A program made the translations under genes and the position numbers. DNA of 61,867 nucleotides, from positions 1 to 61,867 of the forward strand of contig JAFKKO010000123.1 of assembly GCA_017305455.1 (NCBI GenBank). Direction: 5' to 3'. The stretch comes from Hyphomicrobiales bacterium (GTDB lineage Bacteria; Pseudomonadota; Alphaproteobacteria; Rhizobiales; Xanthobacteraceae). The notes beneath the pieces are model-generated. The model saw only the letters and a list, made by a program, of their open reading frames with translations, made no database searches and was not told the DNA's origin. Below, piece after piece: positions 26,248 to 36,501 of this stretch. Positions within the stretch are counted from its first letter, which is position 1; each line of letters opens with the position of its first letter.

Positions 26248-27732
26248 ATGATTCGCATATCGACGATCTTCATCGCCATCTGCATGGTGCTGATCACAGC
26301 CTCGCTCGGACTGACCCTGTATTCGGTGGCCGGTTTCAGCATATCGGAGTCGGGGCTTGTGGCTCTGACCGCGCTGACCTTTCTGGTCCTCTACAATGCG
26401 GTATCACTGCGGCTGCGTGACCGCTCCGACGTCCACAACCAGATCAGCGACCTGTCGCAGGGTACCGCCAACCTCGCCCGCCAGGTCATCGAGTTCGGCC
26501 GACGCCTCGGCGCCATCGAGACGCAACTGGCCACCAGCGACGCCAGCGGGCAACAGGATCGCAACATCCGCTCGGTGATGGGCGAGATCGACGAACTGGG
26601 CTCACTGGTCCAGCAACTGGCCGACTCGGTCGCGGCTCACGACGAACTCTTGAGCGCGGCCGCCCGCCTTGCCGCCACCCGGCCCTCCACACCGGTACCG
26701 CCGGCTGCGCCGGCGCCCGTTGCGACCGGCACGGCGATGCCTCGTCCCGCTGCCGATCACTCGGCACCCGCACTGGCGCCTGCGGCGCACGAACACGTCG
26801 CAGCCGCGCCGGCGGCTCCCGCGCGGCCGGCCGTCAGCGCCGCGACCATCCAAAGCGCCATCACGGCCAACCGCATCGATCTTTACCTGCAGCCGATCGT
26901 CAGCCTGCCCCAGCGCAAGGTGCGTTTCTACGAGACAGTCAGCCGGCTGCGCGACAACAACGACCAGGTTTTGACCGCCACCGATTTTATCGCCACGGCC
27001 GAATCCACCGGCCTGATCGGGCAGATCGATTACATGGTGATGTTCCGCTGCGTCCAGGTGCTGCGGCGACTGCACCTGCGCAGCCAGGACGTCGGCATGT
27101 TCTGCAACGTCTCGGCGATCACGCTCGGCAATCGCGACGTGTTCGCGCAATGCCTCGACTTTCTCGAGGCCAACCGCTCGCTGGCTCATGCCATGGTGTT
27201 CGAGTTCAGGCACGAGGCGCTGCGCAGTCTCGGACCGGTGGAGAGCGAGAACCTGGCGACGCTGGCGCGGCTCGGCTATTCGTTTTCGGTCGACAATGTC
27301 ACCGACCTGCGGATCGACGGCCGCGCGCTCGCCGATCGCGGCGTGCGCTATGTCAAGGTGCCGGCAAGCCTGCTGCTCGAACAGGAACACGTTTCGGCAG
27401 CCGACATCCATGCCGCCGACCTGTCCAGCCTGCTGGAGCGCTTCGGCATCAACCTGATCGCGGAGAAGATCGAGGGCGAGCGTTCGGTGATCGATCTGCT
27501 CGACTACGAAGTCCGCTTCGGCCAGGGCTTCCTGTTCTCGACGCCGCGACCGCTGCGGCCGGAAAATGCGGCGCAGGCGGCAACCGACAAGACTGCCGGA
27601 AAAACGCCTCAGCCCGCGCCCAAGCCGGCCGCGGCAGCCCCCGTGCCGCCGGCCGCGAAACGCCCGGCCGCTGCGGAGTCCACCCGCCTGTCGGGCAACG
27701 CCGCATTGGCGCGCCGCATCGCGCAGAGCTGA
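26248..27732 (+). CDS. Membrane-anchored degenerate EAL-domain protein
   Basis: 494 residues. Two membrane helices (about 6-28 and 34-54), a coiled-coil-like stretch (about 60-135), an Ala/Pro-rich linker (about 145-200), an EAL domain (about 200-440) and an Ala/Pro tail. The EAL motif itself reads ETV (FYETVSRLR), the ELTE glutamate is in FEFRHEAL, the DDFGTG loop is SVDNVTD, the KID lysine site is YVKVP and the AEGVE site is AEKIE. Several residues needed to bind Mg2+ and cut cyclic-di-GMP are missing, so it is more likely a receptor or scaffold than a phosphodiesterase. An upstream TTG (26206) would add 14 residues. Confidence 0.88.
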   Translation: MIRISTIFIAICMVLITASLGLTLYSVAGFSISESGLVALTALTFLVLYNAVSLRLRDRSDVHNQISDLSQGTANLARQVIEFGRRLGAIETQLATSDASGQQDRNIRSVMGEIDELGSLVQQLADSVAAHDELLSAAARLAATRPSTPVPPAAPAPVATGTAMPRPAADHSAPALAPAAHEHVAAAPAAPARPAVSAATIQSAITANRIDLYLQPIVSLPQRKVRFYETVSRLRDNNDQVLTATDFIATAESTGLIGQIDYMVMFRCVQVLRRLHLRSQDVGMFCNVSAITLGNRDVFAQCLDFLEANRSLAHAMVFEFRHEALRSLGPVESENLATLARLGYSFSVDNVTDLRIDGRALADRGVRYVKVPASLLLEQEHVSAADIHAADLSSLLERFGINLIAEKIEGERSVIDLLDYEVRFGQGFLFSTPRPLRPENAAQAATDKTAGKTPQPAPKPAAAAPVPPAAKRPAAAESTRLSGNAALARRIAQS

Positions 27733-27862
27733 CCCGGACACAATCTGGTATAGGCCGGGCGGGCTTGACCTGCCTTCCGATCTGCCGTCATGAAACCAGC
27801 GCAAATACCTGCCGGTTTGCGTTCACGCTGAACGCATGGTCCTTCATTCTCCGAGAGTCTGC

Positions 27863-28723
27863 ATGACATCGTCACGACTGGTCGAACATCTGCGCGAATT
27901 GACGAACAACGTGGATGTCATTCTCAGCGACATCTGGGGCGTCATTCACAACGGCGTCGTATCGTTTCCACAAGCCTGCCAGGCCTTGCAGAAATTTCGC
28001 GCGCAAGGCGGCACGGTGATCATGCTGACCAACTCGCCGCGGCCCGCGGACGCCGTGCAACTGCAACTGCGCGAGTTGAAGATCGCGGATGAGACCTATG
28101 ATGCGATCGTCTCCTCCGGCGATCTGACCCGCAACTACGTCACCGCGCATGCCGGACAATCGGTGTTCCCGATCGGTCCGGAGCGTGACGAGCCGACGCT
28201 CGATGGCCTGGAAATCGAGAAGGCGCCGCTTCAAAGCGCCGACTACATCGTCTGCACTGGCCTCGTCGACGACGAGGTCGAGACCGCCGAAGATTACCGC
28301 GGCATGCTGCTGCAGGCGCGCGAGCGCAACCTGACCATGATCTGCGCCAATCCCGACATCGTGGTCGAACGCGGCGATCGCCTGATCTACTGCGCCGGCG
28401 CGATCGCCGAGTTTTATCGCGAGCTCGGCGGCGATGTGATCTTTTACGGCAAGCCGCACCCGCCGGCTTACCAGCGTGCGATCGAACTGGCCGCCGGCGC
28501 CCGCGGCGCGACGACGCCGACCCGGCGCATGCTGGCGATCGGAGATTCGGTGCGGACCGACCTCGCCGGCGCCAACGCCATGGACATCGACTGCCTGTTC
28601 GTCACCCGCGGCATTCATTCCGCCGACTTCGCCGGGCTGCACGAGATCGATCCCTTCACCGTCACACGCCTGTTCGGCGAGGTGAAGCCGCCCTTCGCGA
28701 TCACCCACGATCTGAGGTGGTGA
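27863..28723 (+). CDS. HAD-superfamily IIA hydrolase, TIGR01459 type
   Basis: 286 residues. The family is close to NagD/phosphoglycolate phosphatases. Motif I is ILSDIWGVIHNG (Asp23), in which Trp replaces the second aspartate of the usual DxD; motif II is MLTNSPRP; motif IV IGDSVRTDLAGA is intact, as is the substrate-loop FYGKPHPPAY. Substrate unknown. ATG at 27863 follows GAGAG; an upstream in-frame start (27836) is possible. A perfect terminator follows the stop. Confidence 0.88.
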   Translation: MTSSRLVEHLRELTNNVDVILSDIWGVIHNGVVSFPQACQALQKFRAQGGTVIMLTNSPRPADAVQLQLRELKIADETYDAIVSSGDLTRNYVTAHAGQSVFPIGPERDEPTLDGLEIEKAPLQSADYIVCTGLVDDEVETAEDYRGMLLQARERNLTMICANPDIVVERGDRLIYCAGAIAEFYRELGGDVIFYGKPHPPAYQRAIELAAGARGATTPTRRMLAIGDSVRTDLAGANAMDIDCLFVTRGIHSADFAGLHEIDPFTVTRLFGEVKPPFAITHDLRW

Positions 28724-28739
28724 TCCGGCGCGCAAAACA

Positions 28740-28766
28740 AAATGCCCGGCAAGCCGGGCATTTGAA
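28740..28766 (+). terminator. Bidirectional terminator between the HAD gene and cheY-like gene
   Basis: AAATGCCCGGC (28740-28750) pairs perfectly with GCCGGGCATTT (28753-28763) over a two-base gap. A-rich flank on the left and TTT on the right let it work from both converging genes. Confidence 0.85.
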
Positions 28767-28786
28767 ATCCAGACGGCAGACGTCAG

Positions 28787-29182
28787 TTACGCCGGCGCGT
28801 GATCCGGGAACACCGCTTCGATCTTGGTCTTGAGCGTCGCCGCGTTGAACGGCTTGACGATGTAATTGTTCACGCCGGCCTTCTTCGCCGCGATCACGTT
28901 CTCGGTCTTGGACTCCGCCGTGATCATGATGAACGGCGTGGTCGCAAGATTGGGGTCGCCGCGCACTTCCTTGAGCAGGTCGTAGCCGGTCATCGGCTCC
29001 ATATTCCAGTCGGAGATGATGAGGCCGTATTTCTTGCCGCGCATCTTGGCGAGCGCCGCCGAACCGTCACTGGCATCGTCGATGTTCTCAAAGCCGAGCT
29101 GCTTGAGAAGATTGCGAATGATGCGGATCATGGTGTTGTAATCGTCCACCACCAGAACCGGCATCGATAAGTCCATAGCCAT
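28787..29182 (-). CDS. Single-domain response regulator, CheY-like
   Basis: 131 residues from ATG after GGGAGA. A complete receiver: acidic pair Asp13-Asp14 (LVVDDYNTM), phospho-acceptor Asp58 (IISDWNMEP), Thr88 (IMITAES) and Lys110 (YIVKPFNA). DWNMEPMTGYDLL is close to true CheY proteins that bind flagellar motor FliM. No output domain. It stands alone, away from any che cluster in this window, so its kinase is elsewhere. Confidence 0.92.
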   Translation of the reverse strand: MAMDLSMPVLVVDDYNTMIRIIRNLLKQLGFENIDDASDGSAALAKMRGKKYGLIISDWNMEPMTGYDLLKEVRGDPNLATTPFIMITAESKTENVIAAKKAGVNNYIVKPFNAATLKTKIEAVFPDHAPA

Positions 29183-29413
29183 CTGTCGTCTCCCTGGTGC
29201 GCCTTCCTGGGCGCACACTCCTCAAAGAATCCGCTCGCGGTGATTACGTCCCCGGCCCAGCCCTTTGCGGGTCATGGCTCGTCAGGGGTACCATTCCTGC
29301 TTAAACAGCCCGTTAATTCGCCCGCCGGACCAGCTATGATCGGCACACCTTGACTTCCGGCCCCGCACCGCATCACGGTCTTTGCCGCTCACATGGTTTC
29401 TCTCCGTCCCCCT

Positions 29414-30391
29414 ATGACGTCCGCCTTCCCGATCATCCGCGATACCACCCCCGCTTCCGCGATCCCGAGAGGCGCGGTGGTCGCGCTCGGCAATTTCGAC
29501 GGGGTGCATCTGGGCCACCGCGCGGTGATCGGCTCGGCCATTGAAATGGCGCGGAAAATCGGCGCCCCGGCGCTCGCCATCACCTTCGAGCCGCACCCGC
29601 GCAGCTTCTTCAGTCCCGCCACGCCGCATTTCCGGCTGACAGACGAGCGCGCCAAGCTGCGCCTGCTCGCCGCCACCGGCCTCGACGGCGCCGTGGTGCT
29701 GGATTTCGACGCCGCACGCGCCGGCACGACGGCTCAGGATTTCATTAACCACGAACTTATCGGCCGGCTCGGCATCCGCGGAATCTCGATCGGCTACAAT
29801 TTCCACTTCGGCAAGGGCCGCGGCGGCTCCCCCGCTTTGCTCGCGGCCGAGGCGCCGAAGCTCGGAATCGACGTCCATATCCAGACCCATATCGACCTGC
29901 TCGGCCAGCCGGTGTCGTCGAGCGCGATCCGCACGGCGCTGACCGAGGGCCGGCTCGCCGCCGCCGCCGCCATGCTGGACGGACCATGGTTCGTCAGCGG
30001 CGAGGTGGTCCATGGCCAAAAGCGCGGACGGGGTCTCGGCTTCCCGACCGCCAATATCCGCCTGCCCGACAGCATCGCGCTCCGACACGGCATCTATGCC
30101 GTCCGGGTCGGACGGCCCGGCGATCCCCGGCGTTACGACGGCGTCGCAAGTTTCGGCCGCCGTCCGACCTTCGATAATGGCGCGCCGCTGCTTGAGACGT
30201 TCCTGTTCGACTTCAAGGACGACCTCTACGGCGAGACGCTCGATGTCGCCTTCATCACGTTCCTGCGTGACGAGTTGAAATTCGACTCGCCAGAGGCGCT
30301 GGTGCAACAGATGGACGCCGACAGCCTGGCGGCCCGCGCCGCGCTCGCCGCCGCACCCGATGCTTTTCCAAAGCTCGGCAGCATCGACTGA
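29414..30391 (+). CDS. ribF: Bifunctional riboflavin kinase / FMN adenylyltransferase
   Basis: 325 residues making FMN and FAD. N-terminal nucleotidyltransferase with GNFDGVHLGH (26-35) and the ISS-type loop (PVSSSAIR); C-terminal riboflavin kinase with GRGLGFPTANI and the metal-binding PTAN. The frame is open to an ATG at 29393, but MTSAFPIIRD matches the family N-terminus. No FMN riboswitch fold was recognised upstream. It leads the widespread ribF-ileS-lspA order seen in many bacteria. Confidence 0.95.
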   Translation: MTSAFPIIRDTTPASAIPRGAVVALGNFDGVHLGHRAVIGSAIEMARKIGAPALAITFEPHPRSFFSPATPHFRLTDERAKLRLLAATGLDGAVVLDFDAARAGTTAQDFINHELIGRLGIRGISIGYNFHFGKGRGGSPALLAAEAPKLGIDVHIQTHIDLLGQPVSSSAIRTALTEGRLAAAAAMLDGPWFVSGEVVHGQKRGRGLGFPTANIRLPDSIALRHGIYAVRVGRPGDPRRYDGVASFGRRPTFDNGAPLLETFLFDFKDDLYGETLDVAFITFLRDELKFDSPEALVQQMDADSLAARAALAAAPDAFPKLGSID

Positions 30392-30463
30392 CACCCTTCG
30401 ATGGCCATAAGGGGCGAGAAACCGGCTTTCCCCCGCCGCCCAAAACGCGCTATTCACCCTGCC

Positions 30464-33400
30464 ATGACCGAAAAGCTGAAAACCGGCGCGTCCGCCAAGG
30501 CCGACGTTCCCGACTACTCCAAAACCCTTTTTCTGCCGCAGACCGAGTTTCCGATGCGCGCGGGGCTGCCACAGCGCGAACCGGACATCCTGGCGCGCTG
30601 GAACGAGATCGACCTCTACGGCAAGCTGCGCGCGGCCTCGAAAGGCCGACCGAAATTCGTGCTGCATGACGGCCCGCCCTACGCCAACGGCAACATTCAT
30701 ATCGGTCATGCGCTCAACAAGGTCCTCAAGGATCTCGTGACCAAGAGTCAGCAGATGCTCGGCCACGATTCCAACTACGTGCCTGGCTGGGACTGCCACG
30801 GCCTGCCGATCGAATGGAAGATCGAGGAGGAGAACTATCGCTCCAAAGGCAAGCAGAAGCCGGACCTGAAGAATTCCGCGGCGATGCTGGCCTTTCGCCG
30901 CGAATGCCGCTCCTATGCCGAACATTGGGTCAACGTCCAGCGCGAGGAATTCAAGCGCCTCGGCGTGATCGGCGACTGGGCGCATCCCTACACCACGATG
31001 AGCTATCCCGCCGAAGCACAGATCGCGCGCGAACTGATGAAGTTTGCAGCCAACGGCACGCTCTATCGCGGCTCCAAGCCGGTAATGTGGAGCGTGGTCG
31101 AGAAGACCGCGCTGGCCGAGGCCGAGGTGGAATATGAGGACCACACCTCGGACACGGTGTGGGTGAAGTTTCCGGTGGTCTCTTCCTTCGGCCGTCTCGC
31201 CAACGCCTCGGTGGTGATCTGGACCACCACGCCGTGGACGCTGCCCGGCAACCGCGCCATCAGCTTCTCCTCCAGGATCGCCTACGGTCTCTACAAGATC
31301 ACCGATGCGCCCGCCGACAACTGGGCGAAGACCGGCGATCTTCTGATCCTCGCCGACAAGCTCGCCGAGGACGTGTTCAAGCAGGCGCGCGTCACGGCCT
31401 ATGAGAAGGTCGGCGAGGTGTCGGCGGACGTGATGGATGCGATCGAATGCACCCATCCGCTGTCGGGCCTCGATGGCGGCTATACCTTCAAGGTGCCGCT
31501 GCTCGACGGCGATCACGTCACCGATGACACCGGCAGCGGCTTCGTCCACACCGCGCCCGGCCATGGCCGCGAAGACTTCGACATCTGGATGCACAATGCC
31601 CGCGATCTCGAAGCGCGCGGCATCTCCAGCGCGATTCCCTACACCGTCGACGCCGACGGTGCGCTCACCACGCAGGCGCCCGGTTTCACCGGCAAGCGCG
31701 TGCTGACCGACAAAGGCGAGAAAGGCGACGCCAACGAGGCTGTGATCAAGGCGCTGATCGAGCGTGGCATGCTGCTCGCGCGCGGCCGCCTCAAGCATCA
31801 ATACCCGCATTCGTGGCGCTCGAAGAAACCGGTGATCTTCCGCAACACCCCGCAATGGTTCATCGCCATGGACAAGGACATCGCGGCGACCGGCAAAGCC
31901 AGGAGCGGCGATACGTTGCGCGCCCGCGCGCTGTCGGCGATCAAGGTGACACGCTGGGTCCCGGTGCAGGGCGAGAACCGCATCACCGGCATGATCGCGG
32001 GACGTCCCGACTGGGTAATCTCGCGCCAGCGCGCCTGGGGCGTGCCGATCACGGTGTTCGTGCGCGAGACCGGTGACGGCAGCGCCGAAATCCTGCAGGA
32101 CGATGCGGTCAACGCACGCATCGCCGACGCCTTCGAGCAGGAAGGCGCGGACGCATGGTACGCCGAAGGCGCGCGCGAGCGTTTCCTCGGCTCGCGCGCC
32201 AACGAAGACTGGACCAAGGTCGATGACGTGCTCGACGTCTGGTTCGATTCCGGCTCGACCCATGCTTTCGTGCTGGAAGATCCTGTGCACTTCCCAGGCC
32301 TTGCCGGCATCAGGCGCAAGGTCGATGGCGGCGTCGATACCGTGATGTATCTCGAAGGATCGGACCAGCATCGCGGCTGGTTCCACTCCTCGCTACTGGA
32401 AAGCTGCGGCACGCGCGGCCGCGCGCCCTATGACGTTGTGCTGACGCACGGCTTCACGCTCGACGAGCAGGGCCGCAAGATGTCGAAGTCGCTCGGCAAC
32501 ACCACCGCGCCGCAGGACGTCATCAAGCAGTCCGGTGCCGACATTCTCAGGCTCTGGGTCGCGGCATCGGATTATTCCGACGACCTGCGCATCGGCCCGG
32601 AAATCCTCAAGAACACCATCGAGACCTATCGCAAGCTGCGCAACACGGTCCGCTGGATGCTCGGCACCCTGCATCACTTCAAGGCGCAGGATGTCGTTGC
32701 CTTTGCCGATATGCCCGAGCTCGAGCGCCTGATGCTGCATCGTCTCGCCGAGATCGATACGGTGATGCGCGAAGCCTATGCCGACTTCGACTACAAGACG
32801 GTGATCGCCACGCTGGCGAATTTCATGAACACCGAACTGTCGGCGTTCTATTTCGATATCCGCAAGGACGCGCTGTACTGCGACCCGCCATCGTCAGTGG
32901 TGCGCAAGGCGGCGCTGACCACGGTCGACATCCTGTGCGGCACCCTCCTCAAATGGCTGGCGCCGGTGCTCAGCTTCACCTGCGAGGAAGCATGGCTGCT
33001 GTATCGGCCGGGCGATGCCGCCTCGATCCATCTCACGACCTTTGCGGACAGCCTTGCGATCTACCGTAACGACAAGCTGGCGGAAAAATGGGAAACCATC
33101 CGCGACATCCGCCGCGTGGTCACCGGCGCGCTGGAGCTTGAACGCGCGGCAAAGCGCATCGGCTCCTCGCTGGAAGCCTCGCCGATGATCTATCTGCCGC
33201 AGAACCTGATCGAGGGGCTGTTCGACGTTGACTGGGCAGAAGTCTGCATCACCTCGAACGCGATGGTCACGGTGCTGCGGCCCGGCGAGGCGCCGCCCGC
33301 CGGCGCGTTCACGCTCAATGACGTGCCGGGCGTGGCCGTCGTGGTCGAACGCGCGGTCGGCGCCAAATGCGCCCGGTCGTGGAAGATCTTGCCGACGGTC

Positions 33401-33490
33401 GGCGAGGATGCCGAATATCCCGACGTCTCGCCGCGCGACGCCCAGGCGCTGCGGGAGTGGAAGGCATTGGGACAAGCAGGCATTGAATGA
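30464..33490 (+). CDS. ileS: Isoleucyl-tRNA synthetase
   Basis: 1008-residue class I synthetase. HIGH motif in [11 protein letters not shown] (about 77-87), editing (CP1) domain with [15 protein letters not shown], and KMSKS at 672-676 in [11 protein letters not shown]. No zinc-cysteine cluster is seen at the C-terminus (ends …[12 protein letters not shown]), as in many alphaproteobacterial IleRS. The ATG at 30464 is chosen over an upstream in-frame ATG (30401). A very long opposite-strand ORF covers it but is a high-GC artefact. Confidence 0.97.
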   Translation: MTEKLKTGASAKADVPDYSKTLFLPQTEFPMRAGLPQREPDILARWNEIDLYGKLRAASKGRPKFVLHDGPPYANGNIHIGHALNKVLKDLVTKSQQMLGHDSNYVPGWDCHGLPIEWKIEEENYRSKGKQKPDLKNSAAMLAFRRECRSYAEHWVNVQREEFKRLGVIGDWAHPYTTMSYPAEAQIARELMKFAANGTLYRGSKPVMWSVVEKTALAEAEVEYEDHTSDTVWVKFPVVSSFGRLANASVVIWTTTPWTLPGNRAISFSSRIAYGLYKITDAPADNWAKTGDLLILADKLAEDVFKQARVTAYEKVGEVSADVMDAIECTHPLSGLDGGYTFKVPLLDGDHVTDDTGSGFVHTAPGHGREDFDIWMHNARDLEARGISSAIPYTVDADGALTTQAPGFTGKRVLTDKGEKGDANEAVIKALIERGMLLARGRLKHQYPHSWRSKKPVIFRNTPQWFIAMDKDIAATGKARSGDTLRARALSAIKVTRWVPVQGENRITGMIAGRPDWVISRQRAWGVPITVFVRETGDGSAEILQDDAVNARIADAFEQEGADAWYAEGARERFLGSRANEDWTKVDDVLDVWFDSGSTHAFVLEDPVHFPGLAGIRRKVDGGVDTVMYLEGSDQHRGWFHSSLLESCGTRGRAPYDVVLTHGFTLDEQGRKMSKSLGNTTAPQDVIKQSGADILRLWVAASDYSDDLRIGPEILKNTIETYRKLRNTVRWMLGTLHHFKAQDVVAFADMPELERLMLHRLAEIDTVMREAYADFDYKTVIATLANFMNTELSAFYFDIRKDALYCDPPSSVVRKAALTTVDILCGTLLKWLAPVLSFTCEEAWLLYRPGDAASIHLTTFADSLAIYRNDKLAEKWETIRDIRRVVTGALELERAAKRIGSSLEASPMIYLPQNLIEGLFDVDWAEVCITSNAMVTVLRPGEAPPAGAFTLNDVPGVAVVVERAVGAKCARSWKILPTVGEDAEYPDVSPRDAQALREWKALGQAGIE

Positions 33491-33500
33491 ATTCTCATAG

Positions 33501-33594
33501 GCGTCATGGCCGGGCTTGTCCCGGCCATCCACGTCCTCGGAATGCCCGCGACAAGAACGACGTGGATGCCCGGCACAAAGCCGGGCATGACGAA
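33501..33594. repeat. Intergenic palindrome family A, copy 2
   Basis: The most complete copy: GCGTCATGGCCGGGCTTGTC, a CCGGCCATCCACGTC arm, a spacer, then GACGTGGATGCCCGGC and AAAGCCGGGCATGACGA. The outer arms (CGTCATG/CATGACG), the middle arms (CCACGTC/GACGTGG) and local hairpins (GGCCGGG/CCCGGCC; GCCCGGC/GCCGGGC) all pair. It separates ileS from lspA. Confidence 0.85.
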
Positions 33595-33611
33595 CGATCA
33601 AGTCCGCCACG

Positions 33612-34124
33612 ATGACGAGCGATTCCATGTCCCCTCTGCTCCGCTCCGGATTGGTCGCTGCCACTGCAGCTCTTGCGCTCGATCAGGCCACCAAGCTCTG
33701 GCTGCTGCATGTGATCGAGATCGGCCGGCGCGGAGCGATCGCGGTGACGTCGTTCTTCGATCTGGTCCTCGCCTGGAACACCGGCATCAGCTACGGCTGG
33801 TTCCAGAACGAAGGCCCGGTCGGACAGGCCATTCTGCTGGGGTTCAAGGTCGTTGCGGTGCTCCTGCTGGCGATCTGGATGGCCCGTTCGGAAACCCGCC
33901 TCGCGGTGATCGGGCTCGGCCTCATCATCGGCGGCGCCATCGGCAACGGGATCGATCGTCTGGCCTACGGCGCGGTGGTCGATTTCGTCCTGCTCCACGC
34001 CCGGATCGGCGGAAAAACCTATCACTGGTATGTGTTTAACCTTGCCGACGTGGCCATCGTTGTCGGGGTGCTGGCCCTGTTGTATGACTCCCTGGTCCGG
34101 CCGGCCGCCGCAAAAACGCCCTGA
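33612..34124 (+). CDS. lspA: Lipoprotein signal peptidase (signal peptidase II)
   Basis: 170-residue inner-membrane aspartic protease that removes signal peptides from diacylglyceryl-prolipoproteins, acting after Lgt. Four membrane helices; signature regions NTGISYGWF (56-64), GAIGNGIDRL (108-117) and FNLADVAIV (142-150) with the catalytic pair Asp124 (VVDFV) and Asp146. A second ATG at 33627 is possible. It follows ileS across a family A palindrome. Confidence 0.95.
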   Translation: MTSDSMSPLLRSGLVAATAALALDQATKLWLLHVIEIGRRGAIAVTSFFDLVLAWNTGISYGWFQNEGPVGQAILLGFKVVAVLLLAIWMARSETRLAVIGLGLIIGGAIGNGIDRLAYGAVVDFVLLHARIGGKTYHWYVFNLADVAIVVGVLALLYDSLVRPAAAKTP

Positions 34125-34208
34125 TAGTCGCCGATATCCGACGGATCATTCGGAAATTCCTTGGATTTTCCGGCCGGACCTGAATTGGGATTGATCGGGA
34201 TAAGCGCC

Positions 34209-34973
34209 ATGCCGCAGGACACCATGTCGACCGCCAGCGTACCGAGCCTCACGGAGGCGATGTTTTGCCGCACGCTTCGGCTTGGCGCGGCGGCATTCGG
34301 CGTCGCCCTGATCCTGTCGACCGGCTACGCCCGCGCCCAGGAAGATGATGATGCGCAACCCGAGGAGACCTTCGAGCAGGGCATCATCAAAGGGATCATG
34401 AAAGGCATCGGCGGCCAGAGCATGGAAGACAGCCGCATCGAGTATCGCGAACGCTCGCCTCTGGTCGTGCCGTCCAACCTCAATCTGCCGCCCCCTCAAG
34501 CGAAAGGCGTTGCACCCGCGGCAAACTGGCCGAAGGATCCCGATGAGCAGGCCAGGCGCGAAGCCATTGCGGCGAGCAAAAAAGCAGGGCCCCGTGACGC
34601 CTATGAGGCCCAGAACGAGGCCGCGCGCTTGCTGAAACCGAGCGAGCTTGCCGGTTCGCCGCAGGGCAAGCGCAGGCGTTCCGTCGATAGCGACGTCACT
34701 CCCGGCAGCTATGCGGGTGGCTACAACAGCCACATGCTCTCCCCTTCAGAACTTGGCACCAGCGTTGGCGGCCTGTTCTCCAGCATCACCGGCAAACAGA
34801 AGCAGGAGGCTGCCACCTTCAAGGAAGAGCCGAAGCGGGAAAGCCTGACCCAGCCGCCGAGCGGTTATCAAACCCCTTCCTCGAATTATGCCTATGGCAC
34901 CGGTCAGGAAAAATCCGAGACCAAGATGCCCTACAATCCGATCACGGATAAAGGCGATCCCACGATCCGCTAG
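34209..34973 (+). CDS. Secreted/periplasmic conserved protein of unknown function
   Basis: 254 residues. After a polar lead, TLRLGAAAFGVALILSTGYARAQ is a signal peptide. The mature protein is acidic at first (EDDDAQPEE), then mostly low-complexity and polar, with FEQGIIKGIMKGIGG, a basic GKRRRS, and a Gly/Ser/Tyr/Pro-rich C-terminal half. No domain recognised; it looks largely disordered. It sits between lspA and the M16 peptidase pair, 127 bp before the latter, on the same strand. A longer frame starts at 34161. Confidence 0.75.
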   Translation: MPQDTMSTASVPSLTEAMFCRTLRLGAAAFGVALILSTGYARAQEDDDAQPEETFEQGIIKGIMKGIGGQSMEDSRIEYRERSPLVVPSNLNLPPPQAKGVAPAANWPKDPDEQARREAIAASKKAGPRDAYEAQNEAARLLKPSELAGSPQGKRRRSVDSDVTPGSYAGGYNSHMLSPSELGTSVGGLFSSITGKQKQEAATFKEEPKRESLTQPPSGYQTPSSNYAYGTGQEKSETKMPYNPITDKGDPTIR

Positions 34974-35100
34974 CGTCTGAAAGTTGCCTTGCGCAGGCGC
35001 GCGTGTCACGCAAGATAGTTGCTGCGACGATGCGCATGACCACCCTGCGGTTCCGTGTGTTCTATCGTGTGCAACGATCTGACGGAGCCGACACCCGATC

Positions 35101-36501
35101 ATGACCAGATTTTTTTCTGCCCGTTTTCGCGCCGCTTTCGGCATCGCCCTCGCCGCAGGCATAAGTTGTGCCGCACTGTGGATCGAGCCGCTCGCGGCGC
35201 AGCCGGGGCCAGCCGAACAGCCCTCGACCTTCACCCTCGGCAACGGCCTGCAGGTCGTCGTGATTCCTGATCACCGTACGCCGACCGTCACCCAGATGAT
35301 CTGGTACAAGGTCGGGTCGGCCGACGAGACTCCGGGCAAATCCGGCCTCGCGCATTTTCTCGAACATCTGATGTTCAAGGGCACCGCGACCCATCCCGCG
35401 GGTGAATTCTCCCAGAGCGTGGTCCATGCCGGCGGCAGCGAGAACGCATTCACATCGACCGACTACACCGCCTATTACCAGAGCGTGCCGCGCGACAAGC
35501 TCGACGCCATGATGACTTTCGAAGCCGACCGCATGACCGGTCTGGTGCTCAAGGACGAGAACGTGCTGCCCGAGCGCGACGTCGTGCTCGAAGAATACAA
35601 CATGCGCGTCGCCAACAGCCCGGACGCGCGGCTGACCGAGCAGATCATGGCGGCGCTGTATCTCAACCATCCCTATGGTCGGCCGATCATCGGCTGGCGC
35701 GCCGAAATCGAAAAGCTTAATCGTGAGGACGCGCTCGCCTTCTACAAGCGCTTCTACGCTCCGAACAACGCCACGCTGGTGATTGCCGGCGACGTGACCG
35801 CACAGGATATTCGCCCGCAGATCGAAGCCACCTACGGCAAGATCGCGCCGCAGCCCGCAATCCCGGCCAAGCGTCTGCGGCCGCAGGAGCCGCCGCCGGC
35901 CGCGCCTCGCACCGTGACGCTGTCCGACCCGCGCGTCGAACAGCCGACCATGCGCCGCTATTTCCTCGTCCCGTCGGCGGTGACCGCCGCGGCCGGCGAG
36001 AGCGAGGCGCTGGAGGTACTGGCGCAACTGATGGGCAGCGGCAGCAATTCCTATCTCTATCAGGCCCTGGTGGTGGAGAAGCGCCTCGCCGTCAGCGTCG
36101 GCGCCTGGTACCAGGGCACGGCGGTCGATCCCTCGCAATTCGGCGTCTCGATGTCGCCGAAAACCGGCGTCGCGTTTTCTGAGCTCGAGCAGGCGCTCGA
36201 CGAAGTGATCGCCCAGATCACGCAGAATCCGATTCCCGCCGAAGACCTCGAACGCGCCAAGACCCAGTTGATCGCGGAATCGATTTACGCCCAGGACAGC
36301 CAGAGCGCGCTGGCGCGCTGGTATGGCGCCGCCATCACCGTCGGGCTCAACGCCGCCGATATCAAAAGCTGGCCGGACCGCATCCGTACGGTCACCGCCG
36401 CACAGGTCAGCGACGCTGCCCGCAAGTGGCTGACCAGCAACCGCTCGGTGACCGGCTATCTGATCAAGGAAACTGCCAAGCCCGAGGAGAAGCGTTCGTG
36501 A
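35101..36501 (+). CDS. M16 family zinc peptidase, catalytic subunit
   Basis: 466 residues, with a signal peptide (FGIALAAGISCAALWIEPLAAQ). The inverted zinc motif HFLEH (85-89) and the downstream glutamate in VLEEYNMR (about 161-168), plus ENAFTSTDYTAYY, mark an active M16 protease of the pitrilysin/processing-peptidase fold. The second half has the paired inactive domain. Periplasmic. Its stop overlaps the start of the next M16 gene (GTGA), so the two chains should form the catalytic/non-catalytic heterodimer known for M16B enzymes. Confidence 0.93.
   Translation: MTRFFSARFRAAFGIALAAGISCAALWIEPLAAQPGPAEQPSTFTLGNGLQVVVIPDHRTPTVTQMIWYKVGSADETPGKSGLAHFLEHLMFKGTATHPAGEFSQSVVHAGGSENAFTSTDYTAYYQSVPRDKLDAMMTFEADRMTGLVLKDENVLPERDVVLEEYNMRVANSPDARLTEQIMAALYLNHPYGRPIIGWRAEIEKLNREDALAFYKRFYAPNNATLVIAGDVTAQDIRPQIEATYGKIAPQPAIPAKRLRPQEPPPAAPRTVTLSDPRVEQPTMRRYFLVPSAVTAAAGESEALEVLAQLMGSGSNSYLYQALVVEKRLAVSVGAWYQGTAVDPSQFGVSMSPKTGVAFSELEQALDEVIAQITQNPIPAEDLERAKTQLIAESIYAQDSQSALARWYGAAITVGLNAADIKSWPDRIRTVTAAQVSDAARKWLTSNRSVTGYLIKETAKPEEKRS

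Noticed and set aside
29219-29413. FMN riboswitch before ribF
   Set aside because: The conserved RFN boxes were not found in the 200 bases upstream.
29282-32386. 1034-codon ORF on the reverse strand opposite ribF and ileS
   Set aside because: It lies wholly opposite two certain genes, has the His/Arg/Asp/Gly-rich make-up of antisense frames in high-GC DNA and no recognisable domain.
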